From Pyrocephalus nanus (taxonomy: Eukaryota > Chordata > Aves > Passeriformes > Tyrannidae): a DNA stretch of 64,000 nt. A program made the position numbers and the translations under genes. A model generated the notes under the pieces. The model did not search any database and had not been told where the DNA came from. It saw only the letters and a list, made by a program, of their open reading frames with translations. Within the stretch, counting starts at the first letter, position 1; each line of letters opens with the position of its first letter. The stretch spans positions 12,569,501 to 12,633,500 of the forward strand of contig CM076267.1 in the NCBI GenBank assembly GCA_038380795.1, in the 5' to 3' direction. Shown piece by piece: positions 52,801 through 61,700 of this stretch.

Positions 52801-55800
52801 AATTGGACTCCCTTAAAAAAAGTCCTGATTTTCAGAGTCACTAAGTGCTCCTCCCACTGATTTCAAGTTGCTTCTAAATGTTCAGCTCATATCCAAAAAA
52901 TTAGGAATAATTCTGTAACTTCAACCTTGTGAGTCTGATACAGGCCAATAACTGCTCTCTCTGAAAAATTGAATGTTTGTGTAGGAAAAAAACCAGACAT
53001 CTTTGTGAAGACCTGGAGAAGTCAAATAAGTGCACACAGTATTCCATAGGTACAGAAGTGACAAATGATCTAAAAACCTGTTTCTTGGATTTCTGAACAC
53101 TGCAAGCATAATAATAGTCTTTTCACCCCCTCCTTTTTTTTTTTTTTTTTGAATGCTGACTGAGGAAGCCTGTAGTTCTATAACAATTTACTCCCACTAA
53201 AATGCCTGCCTCTGTTGAAAGGAATGCTGTCAAAGCCAGCTTAGGTTCCAGCTGATTTAAATAAAAGTACACAGCTGTCAGACAGTAAGATTAAAGCCCT
53301 GCTACGGAGCTCACTGTGGAGAGAGGAAAGAAAAGAGGGAGCACAAAAAGCAACAGACATATGGCCCAATTAGATCAATTTGTTTTTCCAAAATCTTCTT
53401 TACTGAACCTGTATCTTAAGGCTCTAACAATGCTAATATTTTTAACTCTGGAATGCATTCTAACTGTTTTTCTTCCACACCAAAGAGCAGGTTAAAAAGG
53501 CAAGTAGCTTCACAGTTAAGTCCCAGCTCTCTATACCTAAATATGATTAGGGCCAGTAGGAGTTCCTGCCTGAAAAAAAAAAAAAGTGTTTTGAAAAATA
53601 TTTGTAAGAGAAAGAATCTCAGGGACTTAGTTCTACCTAACTCCTGTAGAGTAAGTACAACAGTGCACTGATTTATAAGATGAATGTGGTGCAGAGAATT
53701 TGTGCAGCACAAACACATGGCACATCTCCAGATTGCCTCTTCATCAGACAGAACTGTACATCAGCTTTACAGCAGAGGTTCCAGGATTTTTTGCAGACTC
53801 AAACTGGGATGAATAAGGCCATATATCGATATCCTCCAATAAGGACCCAAAAGCCTACTCTAGCAGACACTTGTAAAACTTCAAGCCTCTTTTATTTTGT
53901 GAGCTCCTCTGCTTGGAAACACAGCAAACTTCTTATTTGTTAAGATCTCACCCTCATCTAAACAACAGAAGACACTGGCCAGGAAGATCAGTGATGTACA
54001 ACCTATAAAAGCAACTTGGGGTCAGACACAGCTCTCAGCAAAGCCATGGATGCTGGATTCTCAGCTGGAATCAAAAGTTGAAGACAACTCGTTAATAAAA
54101 TCTCAGCTGGCTCGAGCATAGTGCAGTATAGCTGAGAAAAAAGACAGAACAAGGATCTGAAACATCAACAAGTGGAGTTCAACCATGAATGCTCAAGTAT
54201 GAGCATGAAACATGGGGCACTAAGATGTTCCTACAAATAAGCTGAAGTCAAAATCTGCTATTTTATACACAGGACTTTTCAACTGAGTGCAGAACAAAAC
54301 CAATTTTGTACCTCATTTGGACAACAAAAACCACTCAGCAGAAGTCATACGATGAAATAAAAGTGAGCTGTGTTACTACATCAAAGCAATTCAAGAAGAC
54401 TGCAAAACCCATATCTTGTGTCAAAGTGGACAGGTTTGCACAGAAGCACCCAAAACCACAAGTTTAGGGCAAAGCTGCTTATGTTCTGAACCTCCTTGTT
54501 CTGTTTCAGAGAAACTGAGTAATTTCCATATATGCTCTCAGCACAGCTACAGTCAAAAAGAGCTGTGTTTCACACTGGATCACTGCTGTCTGGGCAGAAT
54601 CTATTTTCTGTAGACAATGAGGGCAGACTAAAAGAGTTAATAAGAGCCGCTCCTGAAACTTCATCCTTCCCCTCTCGTACCTACTCACCTTGCATGTTAT
54701 AAGCTGCCAACTGGACGGCTGTGTCAAAAGGACATTCCAATCTGCCGTAAGAAAAATGCACTGTTAGAGCCTGAACTGACACTATTTAGCAGACAACTTA
54801 TACAACTGACAGTAATGTTTCAGGTAAGAAAACAAAAAAGGATTAGCAGATTTTCAACAAATTAACAGGAGATAAGCATTATGTTATTCAAGCATTGCTG
54901 ATATTCATGCACAGAAAAGTAGTATTTTAGACAAAAAATAACATTATTAAGAAAAACTTTCTAATTATCAAATAAAAGTTTAATAAATTCCATGCTAGAC
55001 ACACTGTATTGTTTAAATGGCTGCTTACTTTCCACTAAGAATATCCAGTTTCAGCTGCAGAACAAATAAATACCTGTAGGATTAAATAAGAAATAAGTCA
55101 TTGACTAATAGTTCTAATATGTCACTCAGCCAACAGGACTAAGTTAGAGCTTGACAAATAAAAATGTTTTCTACTCTTTACATGGGTTTTCAAGACTAAA
55201 GAAACTGCACTATGACCTTTCAAGGCTCATCAGTTGGGTTTGCGTGTTTTGCATGGATTTCAAATGAAGGAAATCCAAAGTTAGAAGTTGTCAAAAGCTG
55301 ACCTACAGTGTTGCATCAAAAAAGAAACAGGATACTCAAGTAAATATTTTTTTCTCATTTGTTCCTACGTGGGCAAAACCTAATTTGCATCTTCTACATT
55401 TCCTTCATTATTCACAGATGTACCAACTTCATAAGAGAATGGTTATTTTGAAGTCTTGAAAAAATAAATGCTTCTAATAGGGATTGCTTAGTTAAAATCT
55501 AACCCAAAAAGCCGGCTGCAAAGAGAGCAAAATTAAGGGTAAGCTGTAGCCTTTCCAACTTGTTTACTGTTTAGAGCCAGCTTTCCACCATTGCCTTGCT
55601 TATTCTGTACTCTTCTCACTTAAAAACTGGGCAAATATTGAATACAAATCCCTTTGGTGTGCAACACCAATTCTTCCAATCCAATACCCACAAAGAGCAG
55701 CTCCCTTGCTCCACTGTGGTACACAGCCCTCCTCCGACAAGAGAGGAACTCTCATCAAGTATAAAGCACTGGCATCTGTGAGGTATCCACTCTGAATTTG

Positions 55801-58799
55801 AGCAGAGATGCCCAGAAACCTTACACAAAACCAAAGACAATGCTTCTGCTTCAGCGTGTGCCTGCGTCTCCTCATACTTACATACACAAACACAAAACAG
55901 ATGCAAGTGTTTTTCCTACAGGCCCCACAGAAATCCACAAATACTTTGCCAAATAATTTATTGTCCAAAGCCTTTCAAACACTGGCCCCTACGTGGGGAA
56001 TATATTTGTTTGGTACTGACCCTAGATATCAAAAGAATGAGCACAGTGTACATACAGTGGGTGTGACCAGCCTGTGCTTATCAGCCATATAACACCTGCA
56101 AACAATTCAAGCACTTCCCATGCTGTGTTACATGACCTCTGACTGGCGGCATCTGATGGGAAGCTGCCAGAGAACATGAGCAAGCTGCACCTTGGAAGCT
56201 GCAAAGTGGCTTCAGCTGCCTGTCCTGCTGCACGAGGGTGGAACCCTGAGAAAGCCCCCCAGTGACACCGATAACCCACAGCACAGCTCTGCTTCACACT
56301 GCTTATGCTTCTTTACGGTGTCAAACTGTCTCAAGACAGAAGGAAGACTTGCTGCTCTCCTGTTGTGGGGGGATTAGCTAAGCAGGCAGACAGCGTTCAA
56401 AAGCCCTCAGGTTTCAGGTCTGCCCTGCTAAAACCTGTATAGCAAGGTCTGACTGGCAGAACTCAGTCAAGCTGAACAAAAATGTTTCATAGTGGTAGAT
56501 ACAAATGTAGGTCCGAATTTTGTTTACAGTTGCTGTTTTTAAAGAGAGCTAAATATTTATTTACTAACATGAATGGGGAGGTAAAATGTTCTTCCCAGAT
56601 CTGCAGGGAAGCATTAAAAAGCAGCAGTTATCACATTATGTTACCACATGTAAATATGAAGTTGCACAGGGCACATATGGCTGTAAGGGGTAATGCTACT
56701 ATAATCTTCCTGGTAGAACTCCCAGGGATTTGGCTAAAGTGCAGATCGGAGATGCACACAGACACAGACCTGAACAACAAACAAATGCACTTCACGCCCT
56801 TACAAATGGCTGAGGGTATTAAATGTTCACAGCTATGACGAAAACATAACTCGAAGGTGGCAACAATACAAGGAAACATCACCTTTTGTAACAGATTTAT
56901 ACTGCAGACAGTTTGTTGTATTCTCTTTCAAAATACCCTAATAATGTCTCAGCACAACAAGAAATGCAGTACTATGAATGAATCTGTGAAATGCTTTAAT
57001 CAAGAGAAACTGCTGCTCACCTGATACTACAATCCTACACATATAATACTATCAACTCACTCGTCAACATGGCAGTAAAATAGTATTTTCCCTTTCCATA
57101 AACTCTACAAAGACCACAAAAGCAATGAAATGCTCACTGAACTTCATTTTTGCCAAAGTGAAGCTCTAACTTGCAATTCAATGCTTTTCTGCCTAGAGAC
57201 AGGATGACTGCGTGCAGTTGAAATAAATACATCTTAAGAATAAAGACAGAGCAATAATGTCTGTTCTCTTCAGTAAAAACCTCTGTCCATTGTGTATAAG
57301 GTACTCAGATCAGTTGCCAGAACTGTCTAATGAAAAACAGTGCATTAAGCAATATATAAATATTTAGTGCTCTTTATGTCACAGCTCATTCATTTAAAGA
57401 CAGGTGCATTAGGATAAGAGAGCTGCATTTACAAAAAGCCAAGTTAGCAAGCAGCTCTAAGGAATTCTCTGAAACATCATACAACTGTTTAAATAAATAA
57501 CACAAAGCATTTCCCTGGCCTTATTTGGGTACCTGTCTCTCACATAAAATCCCTCTTACCTTGTTAGCTCTTCACGTAGATTATTGGGCTCTGATGAGTA
57601 AAACTTTACACGAAAATGCAGACAATACGGTGGGCCAACTGCGAAGCAGAATTCATTCAAGACAGCAGTAACAGTTACTAGATGAGACATTTCTTTATTA
57701 CACAGAATCACATCACAAAACTTGACTGAAATTGGTTGGCTATGTCCTACCACAAGGTCTTATGCTGGAATTCCTTTGTGACAGGGAAATCCATGAACAA
57801 CACCAGGGTGTAAGGACACAAATATGCACACGAAATAGTTTTATATGTTACAAGTCAACCCAACAGTCATATCACATTAACTTGACTCAGCCTGCCAAGA
57901 GCACATGAATCTAGGTTAATCCCTATATTTAAGGACTATCCATCACCAAGAAAGCTGTGCATCTTGGCTCTGCAGTTGACTAAACCCTCAGGCATGCTGT
58001 TGGTCTCTGCAACACCTTCCCAGAGCTCTGGGAAATACTGCTGACATCTCAGAACCTTCTATTCCACAAAAGTTTAGACACATTTTATGGGGACTTAAGA
58101 GGCCCTTCTACTGAAGAATCATCTTTTCTGGAAAGCAAAGAGTTAATTCAGCAAAAGGATGGATTAACAGTTCTTTAAAAATGTGCAGCGCTCTGCTGAT
58201 TCTTGCATTTGACAGGAGGAATTTTTCTCTCTCTCTCGGTGCTTCCAAAACCTCTGTTGTATTAACACAGCATCACAAATCCCTGAAGATTTCCCACAGT
58301 GCAGAGCAAGGAAGCTGCTAAACAACAATCAGCCGATGCCACATCTTACCCAAGCCACACCACTGAAACAACCAAGCCACACTAAAGGCTTGTGCAGCAG
58401 GTAAGGACTTGGTGGACTGAACAGAAATTTGGGCATTCAGGACTGCCCCAAGGGATGGAGGCTCCAAGACACATTTTCCTACAGTCAGGATAACAATCTC
58501 TAACACTAAAATATCTTCAGCTGTCTTGACTCCACTTTAACTATAATTAATAAGCCTATAACATGTTTAATTAAGATCACTAGAATAAAGTAATATGAGC
58601 TACAGAGGGAAGAGGTTATTAAACAATCAGTAGCACTATGTGGGGCTTTTGTCACTGGGTCTTGTCACCCCTCACAGGACACTGCCCCCACCACCCATTC
58701 CAACTCTGTGCTTCCTGTATGTCAAGACCCCAAGAGAAAATGGAAAGGACACTTACTTTTGACTTGCTTTTTAATGCTTTTTGTGTTGTCCAGCCAATG
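22807..58799 (-). CDS. EPB41L5: Band 4.1-like protein 5 (FERM scaffold), 22 exons, 5' partial
   Basis: Twenty-two exons with GT-AG borders chain without a phase error to 1908 bases: 635 residues and a TAG. Visible residues 1-41 are the end of FERM lobe F1, about 42-143 lobe F2, and about 144-230 the PH-like lobe F3 ([19 protein letters not shown], then [14 protein letters not shown]). Residues 231-288 are the basic FERM-adjacent region ([20 protein letters not shown], then [15 protein letters not shown]). The rest is a divergent linker ending in LLTTEL. The order and the last residues match human EPB41L5 as I remember it; that protein is 733 residues, and this piece starts at about residue 96. 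EPB41L5 links membrane proteins to the actomyosin cortex, works with Crumbs-complex proteins and with p120-catenin and paxillin, and is needed for epithelial-mesenchymal transition and podocyte adhesion. The start codon and exons for the first ~95 residues lie beyond 64000. Confidence 0.97.
23526..23656 (-). CDS. EPB41L5: EPB41L5 exon, C-terminal linker
   Basis: The acceptor is CATTCAG and the donor GCAAG|GTAAGG. It encodes 43 residues starting [20 protein letters not shown]. The SNG core corresponds to the human SNGLAG stretch, but most of the exon has diverged. It ends in phase 2 and reads into the final exon. Confidence 0.85.
24056..24097 (-). CDS. EPB41L5: EPB41L5 42-base exon
   Basis: This small in-frame exon encodes [14 protein letters not shown], matching the human segment with ITPRWIVP. 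The acceptor is TTCTAG and the donor CCA|GTGAGT. Both ends are in phase 0, so skipping it would keep the frame. Confidence 0.9.
24504..24577. repeat. TA/TG microsatellite forming a 74-base palindrome
   Basis: A perfect 17-base arm at 24504-24520 is the exact reverse complement of 24561-24577. Between them is a second perfect palindrome of 20 bases (24528-24547) made of alternating TA. The whole unit could extrude a cruciform. It sits in an EPB41L5 intron. Confidence 0.9.
24656..24682. repeat. Perfect 13-base inverted repeat with 1-base spacer
   Basis: AGAGGTTCCTGTG is followed by one G and then by its exact reverse complement. This is not a simple-sequence repeat, so chance is a weaker explanation than for the AT-rich palindromes. 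It lies in an EPB41L5 intron. Confidence 0.92.
24918..24995 (-). CDS. EPB41L5: EPB41L5 exon with [10 protein letters not shown]
   Basis: The acceptor chosen is CCATAG and the donor CGG|GTAAAT, giving 26 codons in phase 0 that include [16 protein letters not shown]. Human EPB41L5 has [11 protein letters not shown] at the same place. A second AG nine bases inside the exon would drop three residues (STP) and keep the frame, so NAGNAG-like variation is possible. Confidence 0.9.
25931..26024 (-). CDS. EPB41L5: EPB41L5 exon, C-terminal linker
   Basis: The acceptor is CTTTCAG and the donor AAG|GTATCA. It encodes [20 protein letters not shown] and further acidic, Ala-rich residues. The start resembles human NSAVLNENNV. 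Phase 2 in and phase 0 out fit both neighbours. Confidence 0.85.
27277..27338 (-). CDS. EPB41L5: EPB41L5 exon, C-terminal linker
   Basis: The acceptor is TCTTAG and the donor CCAG|GTACTG. It encodes [20 protein letters not shown], in line with human VTKEDSLLSHKNANVQDAA. It enters in phase 0 and ends in phase 2. Confidence 0.9.
27605..27800 (-). mobile_element. CR1 LINE 3' fragment, degenerate
   Basis: Read on + it follows the reverse complement of the CR1 3' region by eye: a GGAGGTTATCTGGCTCAG-like start, then CTTGTCCAGTTA, then AATGGAGATTCC and GGGCAGCAGTTCCAG. Many substitutions mark it as an old copy. It lies in the intron between two EPB41L5 exons, in the same orientation as the gene. 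Confidence 0.8.
27897..28025 (-). CDS. EPB41L5: EPB41L5 exon with [11 protein letters not shown]
   Basis: The acceptor is GTCTAG and the donor AAG|GTAAAT, giving 43 codons in phase 0. [18 protein letters not shown] and [13 protein letters not shown] match human EEVVKLTEKCLNNVIESP and SNILKAQVEAVHK closely. This is the best-conserved island in the C-terminal half and was decisive for calling L5 rather than L4A or L4B. Confidence 0.96.
28026..33138 (-). other. EPB41L5: EPB41L5 intron (5.1 kb)
   Basis: No exon or recognisable repeat was found. The few short open frames here have no family motif. Base composition is uniformly AT-rich. Confidence 0.7.
33139..33233 (-). CDS. EPB41L5: EPB41L5 exon with KLKQLE
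   Basis: The acceptor is TTTCAG and the donor CAG|GTACCT. It encodes [20 protein letters not shown] and PNVNINIQ. Human has SEKLKQLEMENSPLL and NIDVNINSQ here. It enters in phase 1 and ends in phase 0. Confidence 0.93.
33531..33559. repeat. Perfect 11-base inverted repeat, 7-base loop
   Basis: AAAGTCAGATC and its exact reverse complement flank CAACAAA. It lies in an EPB41L5 intron about 190 bases from an exon (33752), on the donor side of that exon. If transcribed it could form a stable hairpin near the splice site. Confidence 0.9.
33752..33918 (-). CDS. EPB41L5: EPB41L5 exon, variable linker
   Basis: The acceptor is TTTGCAG and the donor GATC|GTAAGC. It encodes [20 protein letters not shown] followed by acidic, low-complexity residues. 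Human starts IPLNIDLLNSPDLLEATIGD. Only the first residues and the overall acidity are conserved, so this is a fast-evolving part of the protein. Confidence 0.88.
37630..38175 (+). mobile_element. CR1 LINE, 3' end (end of ORF2 and 3' UTR)
   Basis: The segment follows the CR1 consensus by eye over most of its length. It runs from the CCCTCTGCTCAGCACTGG-like part, through GAGGAGAGGCTGAGAAAGCTGG and the GGACAAGAGACAGTGGGCAC motif, to CTCCATCCTTGTAGATACTG, TCCTGAGCAACCTGCTCT and GGTACCTTCCAGCCTC. It ends near an ATTCTTTGA-type unit, as CR1 tails do. It is 5' truncated, as is usual, and has no intact reverse transcriptase frame. It sits antisense to EPB41L5. Confidence 0.95.
38565..38582. repeat. 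Homopolymer T tract
   Basis: Eighteen T in the large EPB41L5 intron. On the transcribed (-) strand it reads as poly-A. There is no element body that I recognise next to it. Confidence 0.9.
39239..39255. repeat. Homopolymer A tract
   Basis: Seventeen A about 550 bases left of the CpG-dense block. It is a simple repeat. Confidence 0.9.
39802..40110. promoter_or_regulatory. Intronic CpG-dense block, possible cryptic or alternative promoter
   Basis: I count about 23 CpG in the ~120 bases from 39802 and about ten more before 40110, while the flanking kilobases are AT-rich with scarce CpG. Such density normally survives only where DNA stays unmethylated in the germline, as at promoters. A perfect 10-base inverted repeat (39802-39811 with 39832-39841) sits in it. 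Open frames cross it on both strands, but none resembles a known protein. It could be an alternative EPB41L5 promoter, a start for an antisense RNA, an unrecognised exon or a recently inserted GC-rich sequence. Confidence 0.45.
40215..40370 (-). repeat. Possible MIR-like remnant
   Basis: On + the order AAAGCACTTCACAAA, TTTGCAGATGGGAGGAAG and then CCTCCCAAGTATACAGCA resembles the reverse complement of an old MIR/CORE-SINE, like the copy near 5.4 kb. It is diverged and was matched by eye only. Confidence 0.35.
40984..41007. repeat. Inverted repeat, 11-base arms, 2-base spacer
   Basis: AACAGATAACA is followed by GA and its exact reverse complement. It lies within the large EPB41L5 intron with no gene feature next to it. 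Confidence 0.9.
41571..41589. repeat. Homopolymer A tract
   Basis: Nineteen A, followed by further A-rich sequence. It could be an old retroposon tail, but no body is recognisable. Confidence 0.9.
41825..41846. repeat. Homopolymer A tract
   Basis: Twenty-two A, the longest homopolymer in the window, about 240 bases from the tract at 41571. The sequence between the two tracts is not recognised as an element. Confidence 0.9.
44063..44178 (-). CDS. EPB41L5: EPB41L5 exon with [13 protein letters not shown]
   Basis: The acceptor is CCAAAG and the donor AAGTG|GTATGT. It encodes [20 protein letters not shown] and ends DKK plus two bases of a Cys codon completed 10 kb away. Human has SSAPVPVEIENLPQSPG and HDRKC at this place, which confirms the unusual split. 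Confidence 0.95.
45287..45329 (-). CDS. EPB41L5: EPB41L5 43-base exon
   Basis: The acceptor is CTTTCAG and the donor CAA|GTAAGG. It encodes [15 protein letters not shown], aligning with human NNVSTQSNGSQ. It enters in phase 2 and leaves in phase 0, matching its neighbours. Confidence 0.9.
47646..47673 (-). CDS. EPB41L5: EPB41L5 28-base microexon
   Basis: A strong acceptor (TTTTTGCAG) and donor (ACAAG|GTGAGG) bound only 28 bases, encoding HAPKLEET between two split codons. Human has CATKPEEL here. It is needed to keep the phase between the exons at 48315 and 45287, which supports it despite its size. Confidence 0.88.
48315..48421 (-). CDS. EPB41L5: EPB41L5 exon, FERM-adjacent region
   Basis: The acceptor is TTTTAG and the donor AAAG|GTAAAA. 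It encodes [20 protein letters not shown] and [15 protein letters not shown], nearly identical to human EPB41L5, with Ala for Thr in RRS-x-SFER. The Arg/Ser-rich sequence is a classic FERM-adjacent segment and a likely target of basophilic kinases. Confidence 0.97.
49557..49726 (-). CDS. EPB41L5: EPB41L5 exon, end of FERM F3 lobe
   Basis: The acceptor is GCTTTAG and the donor TACAG|GTCAGT. It encodes [34 protein letters not shown] and then [10 protein letters not shown]. These are signature residues of the F3 end and the start of the FERM-adjacent region in band 4.1-like proteins. Confidence 0.98.
50425..50494 (-). CDS. EPB41L5: EPB41L5 exon, FERM F3 lobe
   Basis: The acceptor is CTTGCAG and the donor CAG|GTAGAT. 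It encodes [20 protein letters not shown] followed by DEQ, beta strands of the PH-like F3 lobe, almost unchanged from human. Confidence 0.98.
50668..50756 (-). CDS. EPB41L5: EPB41L5 exon, FERM F3 lobe
   Basis: The acceptor is CAATTAG and the donor TTCTG|GTAAGC. It encodes [20 protein letters not shown] and [10 protein letters not shown], the start of the PH-like lobe. The split Trp codon is completed by the next exon. Confidence 0.98.
51379..51466 (-). CDS. EPB41L5: EPB41L5 exon, FERM F2 to F3
   Basis: The acceptor is ATTTCAG and the donor AAG|GTATGT. It encodes [20 protein letters not shown] and YGVDMHIVK, the end of the alpha-helical F2 lobe and the link to F3. Confidence 0.98.
51876..51996 (-). 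CDS. EPB41L5: EPB41L5 exon, FERM F2 lobe
   Basis: The acceptor is TTTTGCAG and the donor TGCAG|GTACTA. It encodes [20 protein letters not shown] and then [12 protein letters not shown]. The GDYDP..H motif is a hallmark of FERM domains. Confidence 0.98.
53134..53150. repeat. Homopolymer T tract
   Basis: Seventeen T after a C-rich stretch, in an EPB41L5 intron. On the transcribed strand it reads as A. Confidence 0.9.
54689..54741 (-). CDS. EPB41L5: EPB41L5 exon, FERM F2 lobe
   Basis: The acceptor is TACGGCAG and the donor CAAG|GTGAGT. It encodes [17 protein letters not shown]; the CPF-x-TA-x-LAAY motif is typical of band 4.1 FERM domains. Confidence 0.98.
55029..55073 (-). CDS. EPB41L5: EPB41L5 45-base exon, FERM F1 to F2
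   Basis: The acceptor is CCTACAG and the donor GGAAA|GTAAGC. It encodes [15 protein letters not shown], the first helix of F2. Its short length hides it in frame searches; its phases (2 in, 2 out) confirm it. Confidence 0.96.
57560..57638 (-). CDS. EPB41L5: EPB41L5 exon, FERM F1 lobe
   Basis: The acceptor is TTCGCAG and the donor ACAAG|GTAAGA. It encodes [20 protein letters not shown] and REELTR, identical in most residues to human. It is the last strand of the ubiquitin-like F1 lobe. Confidence 0.97.
58757..58799 (-). CDS. EPB41L5: EPB41L5 43-base exon, first one seen
   Basis: The acceptor is TTTTTCAG and the donor AAAA|GTAAGT. It encodes [14 protein letters not shown], which in human follows the FGLRFMDSAQVA segment of FERM lobe F1. 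It opens in phase 0. Earlier coding exons must therefore lie upstream, beyond 64000. Confidence 0.95.
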
Positions 58800-61700
58800 C
58801 TGAAAAATAAATTAATTTCATTGAATTATCAATAAAGAATTCTCCCAGAAAGAATAAAAAAGGAAGAAAAACCCCTATTTGTTAGTGAAGACCATCTTGG
58901 AATAACAAGTAGTTTGTTAAAACAATCTAATCCGAATCCTTCACAATTCACAGCTCTCTCTGTGCTCAATGAAGATCCTTTTGTTTAAAGTTTGAAATGC
59001 AAATTGTCAGTTTTGAACAACATCCTGTAATACCTTATTTAAAGCCAGTCTTCAAGAATGTATTTTCTACTTAAAAGAAAAACATTCTAACAAACCACTT
59101 CACTAGAATTTTCATCTTGTCCAAACAAACACTTAATTCACACATTACTAGGTCAGCCAGTGACAATGTGCAAGAGAGGCATAAATCATAGCTGGAGACT
59201 CTGGCACTCAGTTGTGTGTGATGTTTACTTGAGGCAGGAAGGGAAGAGACAAAATAAATATTGTTGGCTTCCAGGCATTTTCTTTAGATGACTCAAGTGC
59301 GGTAAAAGCAAAGCCATCTATGTCCCGACATTAGGCTCAGCTCTACCCAATTCTCAAAAATCTATTCACAGGTGACATTTTAACAGCTATCACAAGAGGA
59401 CTGAAGTTACTGCCTCACCTAGCTAATTATAAGCTGTATACTAGACATGAAGCCAAAATAATGGCCTCACCTCTTATGTGTACAACAGCATAAGAAAAAG
59501 AAGCTATAGATAGCAGATTGAGAGAAACACCTACACATATACACTGTGCTTCCCAAAATAACTGCATACAATCGCAGTGCTGGAGAGTTCATCCCAGAAG
59601 TTAAAGCTCAAAATCTAACACATGGCTAGTGGGAGAGATCTCCTTCCTCGAGATGGCCAACAGCTCCCTCCTCCAAAGGAGGTGACTCAGTTAAACAGGA
59701 AACACGGCACCCTAATTCAACCTAATTGCACTGACTCTACAGCCAGAGCAAACACCACGTCCTGCATGGGTCACCATGCCCAGGGAACACCACTTCATCT
59801 GATCAATCCCAAATGTCACCTTGCAACTAATACAGATAAATTATATACTTAGCAACACTCCTTTTTTTAAACTATGTGCCATGAAGTTCACAGAGGGCCC
59901 CATGGAGGACAGAGAAGCAACAGGAGTATGAAAAAGAACCGGTATTTTCAGGTTGCAGTGCCAACTGCAAACAAATTCCTGTCTTCAGAACAGCCCTGCC
60001 TTCTGCAGAGAGTGTGTGAAGTCAGCCTGTCATACAGCCGGGATGTGCAGTGATTGCTCTATTAGCTGCAGATCAGAACAATTGAACCATCTGCTGCTGC
60101 TGTGCACACAGCTGAAAATGTTCTCATTACCTATTAAAACAAAGTGGCTACAGAAAGCTATCTGAAATGTATCTAATACATTTTTAAAATAAAGCAGGAA
60201 GCTAAAGGAAGAATAAAGTAAATATTGACGTCTATTTTGCTTACACAACCAGGGAAATGGAGTCAAGCATTTTTTTCTCTTTCAGAAAATCATAATATTT
60301 TTTCCTATTCCATAAACTCACTGTAAGAGACAGCCTACTTACTCCTTCCTCCACCAAAAAAATATACAAACTACCCACTCAGAGTCTTGCAGGTGATTTA
60401 GATGCAGGAATGACAAAGAGAGCCCTTTCTAGGCTCCAGGACAGGCTGTGCCCGCCTGTTTCATCTCCCTCCTATTTTTTCTCATCTCCTCCACATTCCA
60501 TGGGAAGGCAACCAAGAGGCCCAGGACAGGCACCGATAGCACTTCTAACACTTCATTCTGCTCAGCTCCTACCACTGCTGCTCACAGGAGCTCTGTCTGA
60601 ATAGTGAGAGTGTGCACGGAAGAAGGGAAACAGAACTGATTTTAAAGGGAGGGTGAGGGTAAAACAAAAAAAAAAAAAACAACCAACAAACCAACACACA
60701 AATGAACAGACACAGACGTCAAGAAATTTGAGATTTATTCCAAGTGATTAAAATGGAATTCAAGTGGACCTGGCAAAAAAGTTTACTTTTGGTGAGAGTT
60801 TGCTCAGCACAGTCTACTGCTGAAATCCAGAGATAAAGTTTGCTAAACAGAAGGCAATACAAACAACAGACTGCACAGGGTACTGGAAGTCCTTACTAAA
60901 ATAGTTTGCTGCTGCAGAAATTAAAAAACCCACACACATTAAAAAAAATTAAAAAATCAAAATCCCAACCCAGCAAGGGTTTTCAAAAAGTTTGTGTAAA
61001 TTAGGTTTGTTTAATAAGACACTGAGGCTAAAACTGGTCCCACACTTTATGGAATTAATGGATTCATACTTAGTGCAATGCTATGCAAATAATTTCCAGC
61101 ATTAAGCACTACATCAAATAAAACTGCCAGAGTAACAAACCAATGTGTTGTAGAATTCCATTAGGAAAAGCAAGTACTTCATGCTTGCAACCTCTAGGTC
61201 AGCATTAGAAATTAGCTAGAGTGTTCAGTGCCCCTTACTAGAAACACCTCTCGAGCACTGCTGGAAGAAAAGTCCAATAGCCCAACAAGTAGCGAGGAAT
61301 CTTCATCTTTTGCATCACTGGACATGCTACACTGTTCACTGTAACTCAAATTAACTTGTTCCCTCGGCTCCCAAACCAAGCCTAATATATGGTAAATAAC
61401 CTTGCAAACAGCTCTTTTTGTCACCTCCTGCCATTACTTGGAAAGGGGAACCTATTCCTAACCATCAGACTACAAAGAATACAGAAATCTCAAGAAAATG
61501 ACAATTCTTTCATTCAATTCAACTAACTGTTTCAAGAACTTGTTTAAAAAAGCAATTACTTGAATACTAAAACCCAAAAAGTCAGGAAGAGTTTATACCA
61601 TGTTCTCCCCAAGCCCCAGTGCATCATAAACTCAAACTAGTGACCACTTCAGTAGCAGAAAAGAAGAAAAAAAAAAAAAGGCAATCCTTTAGTGTATGGA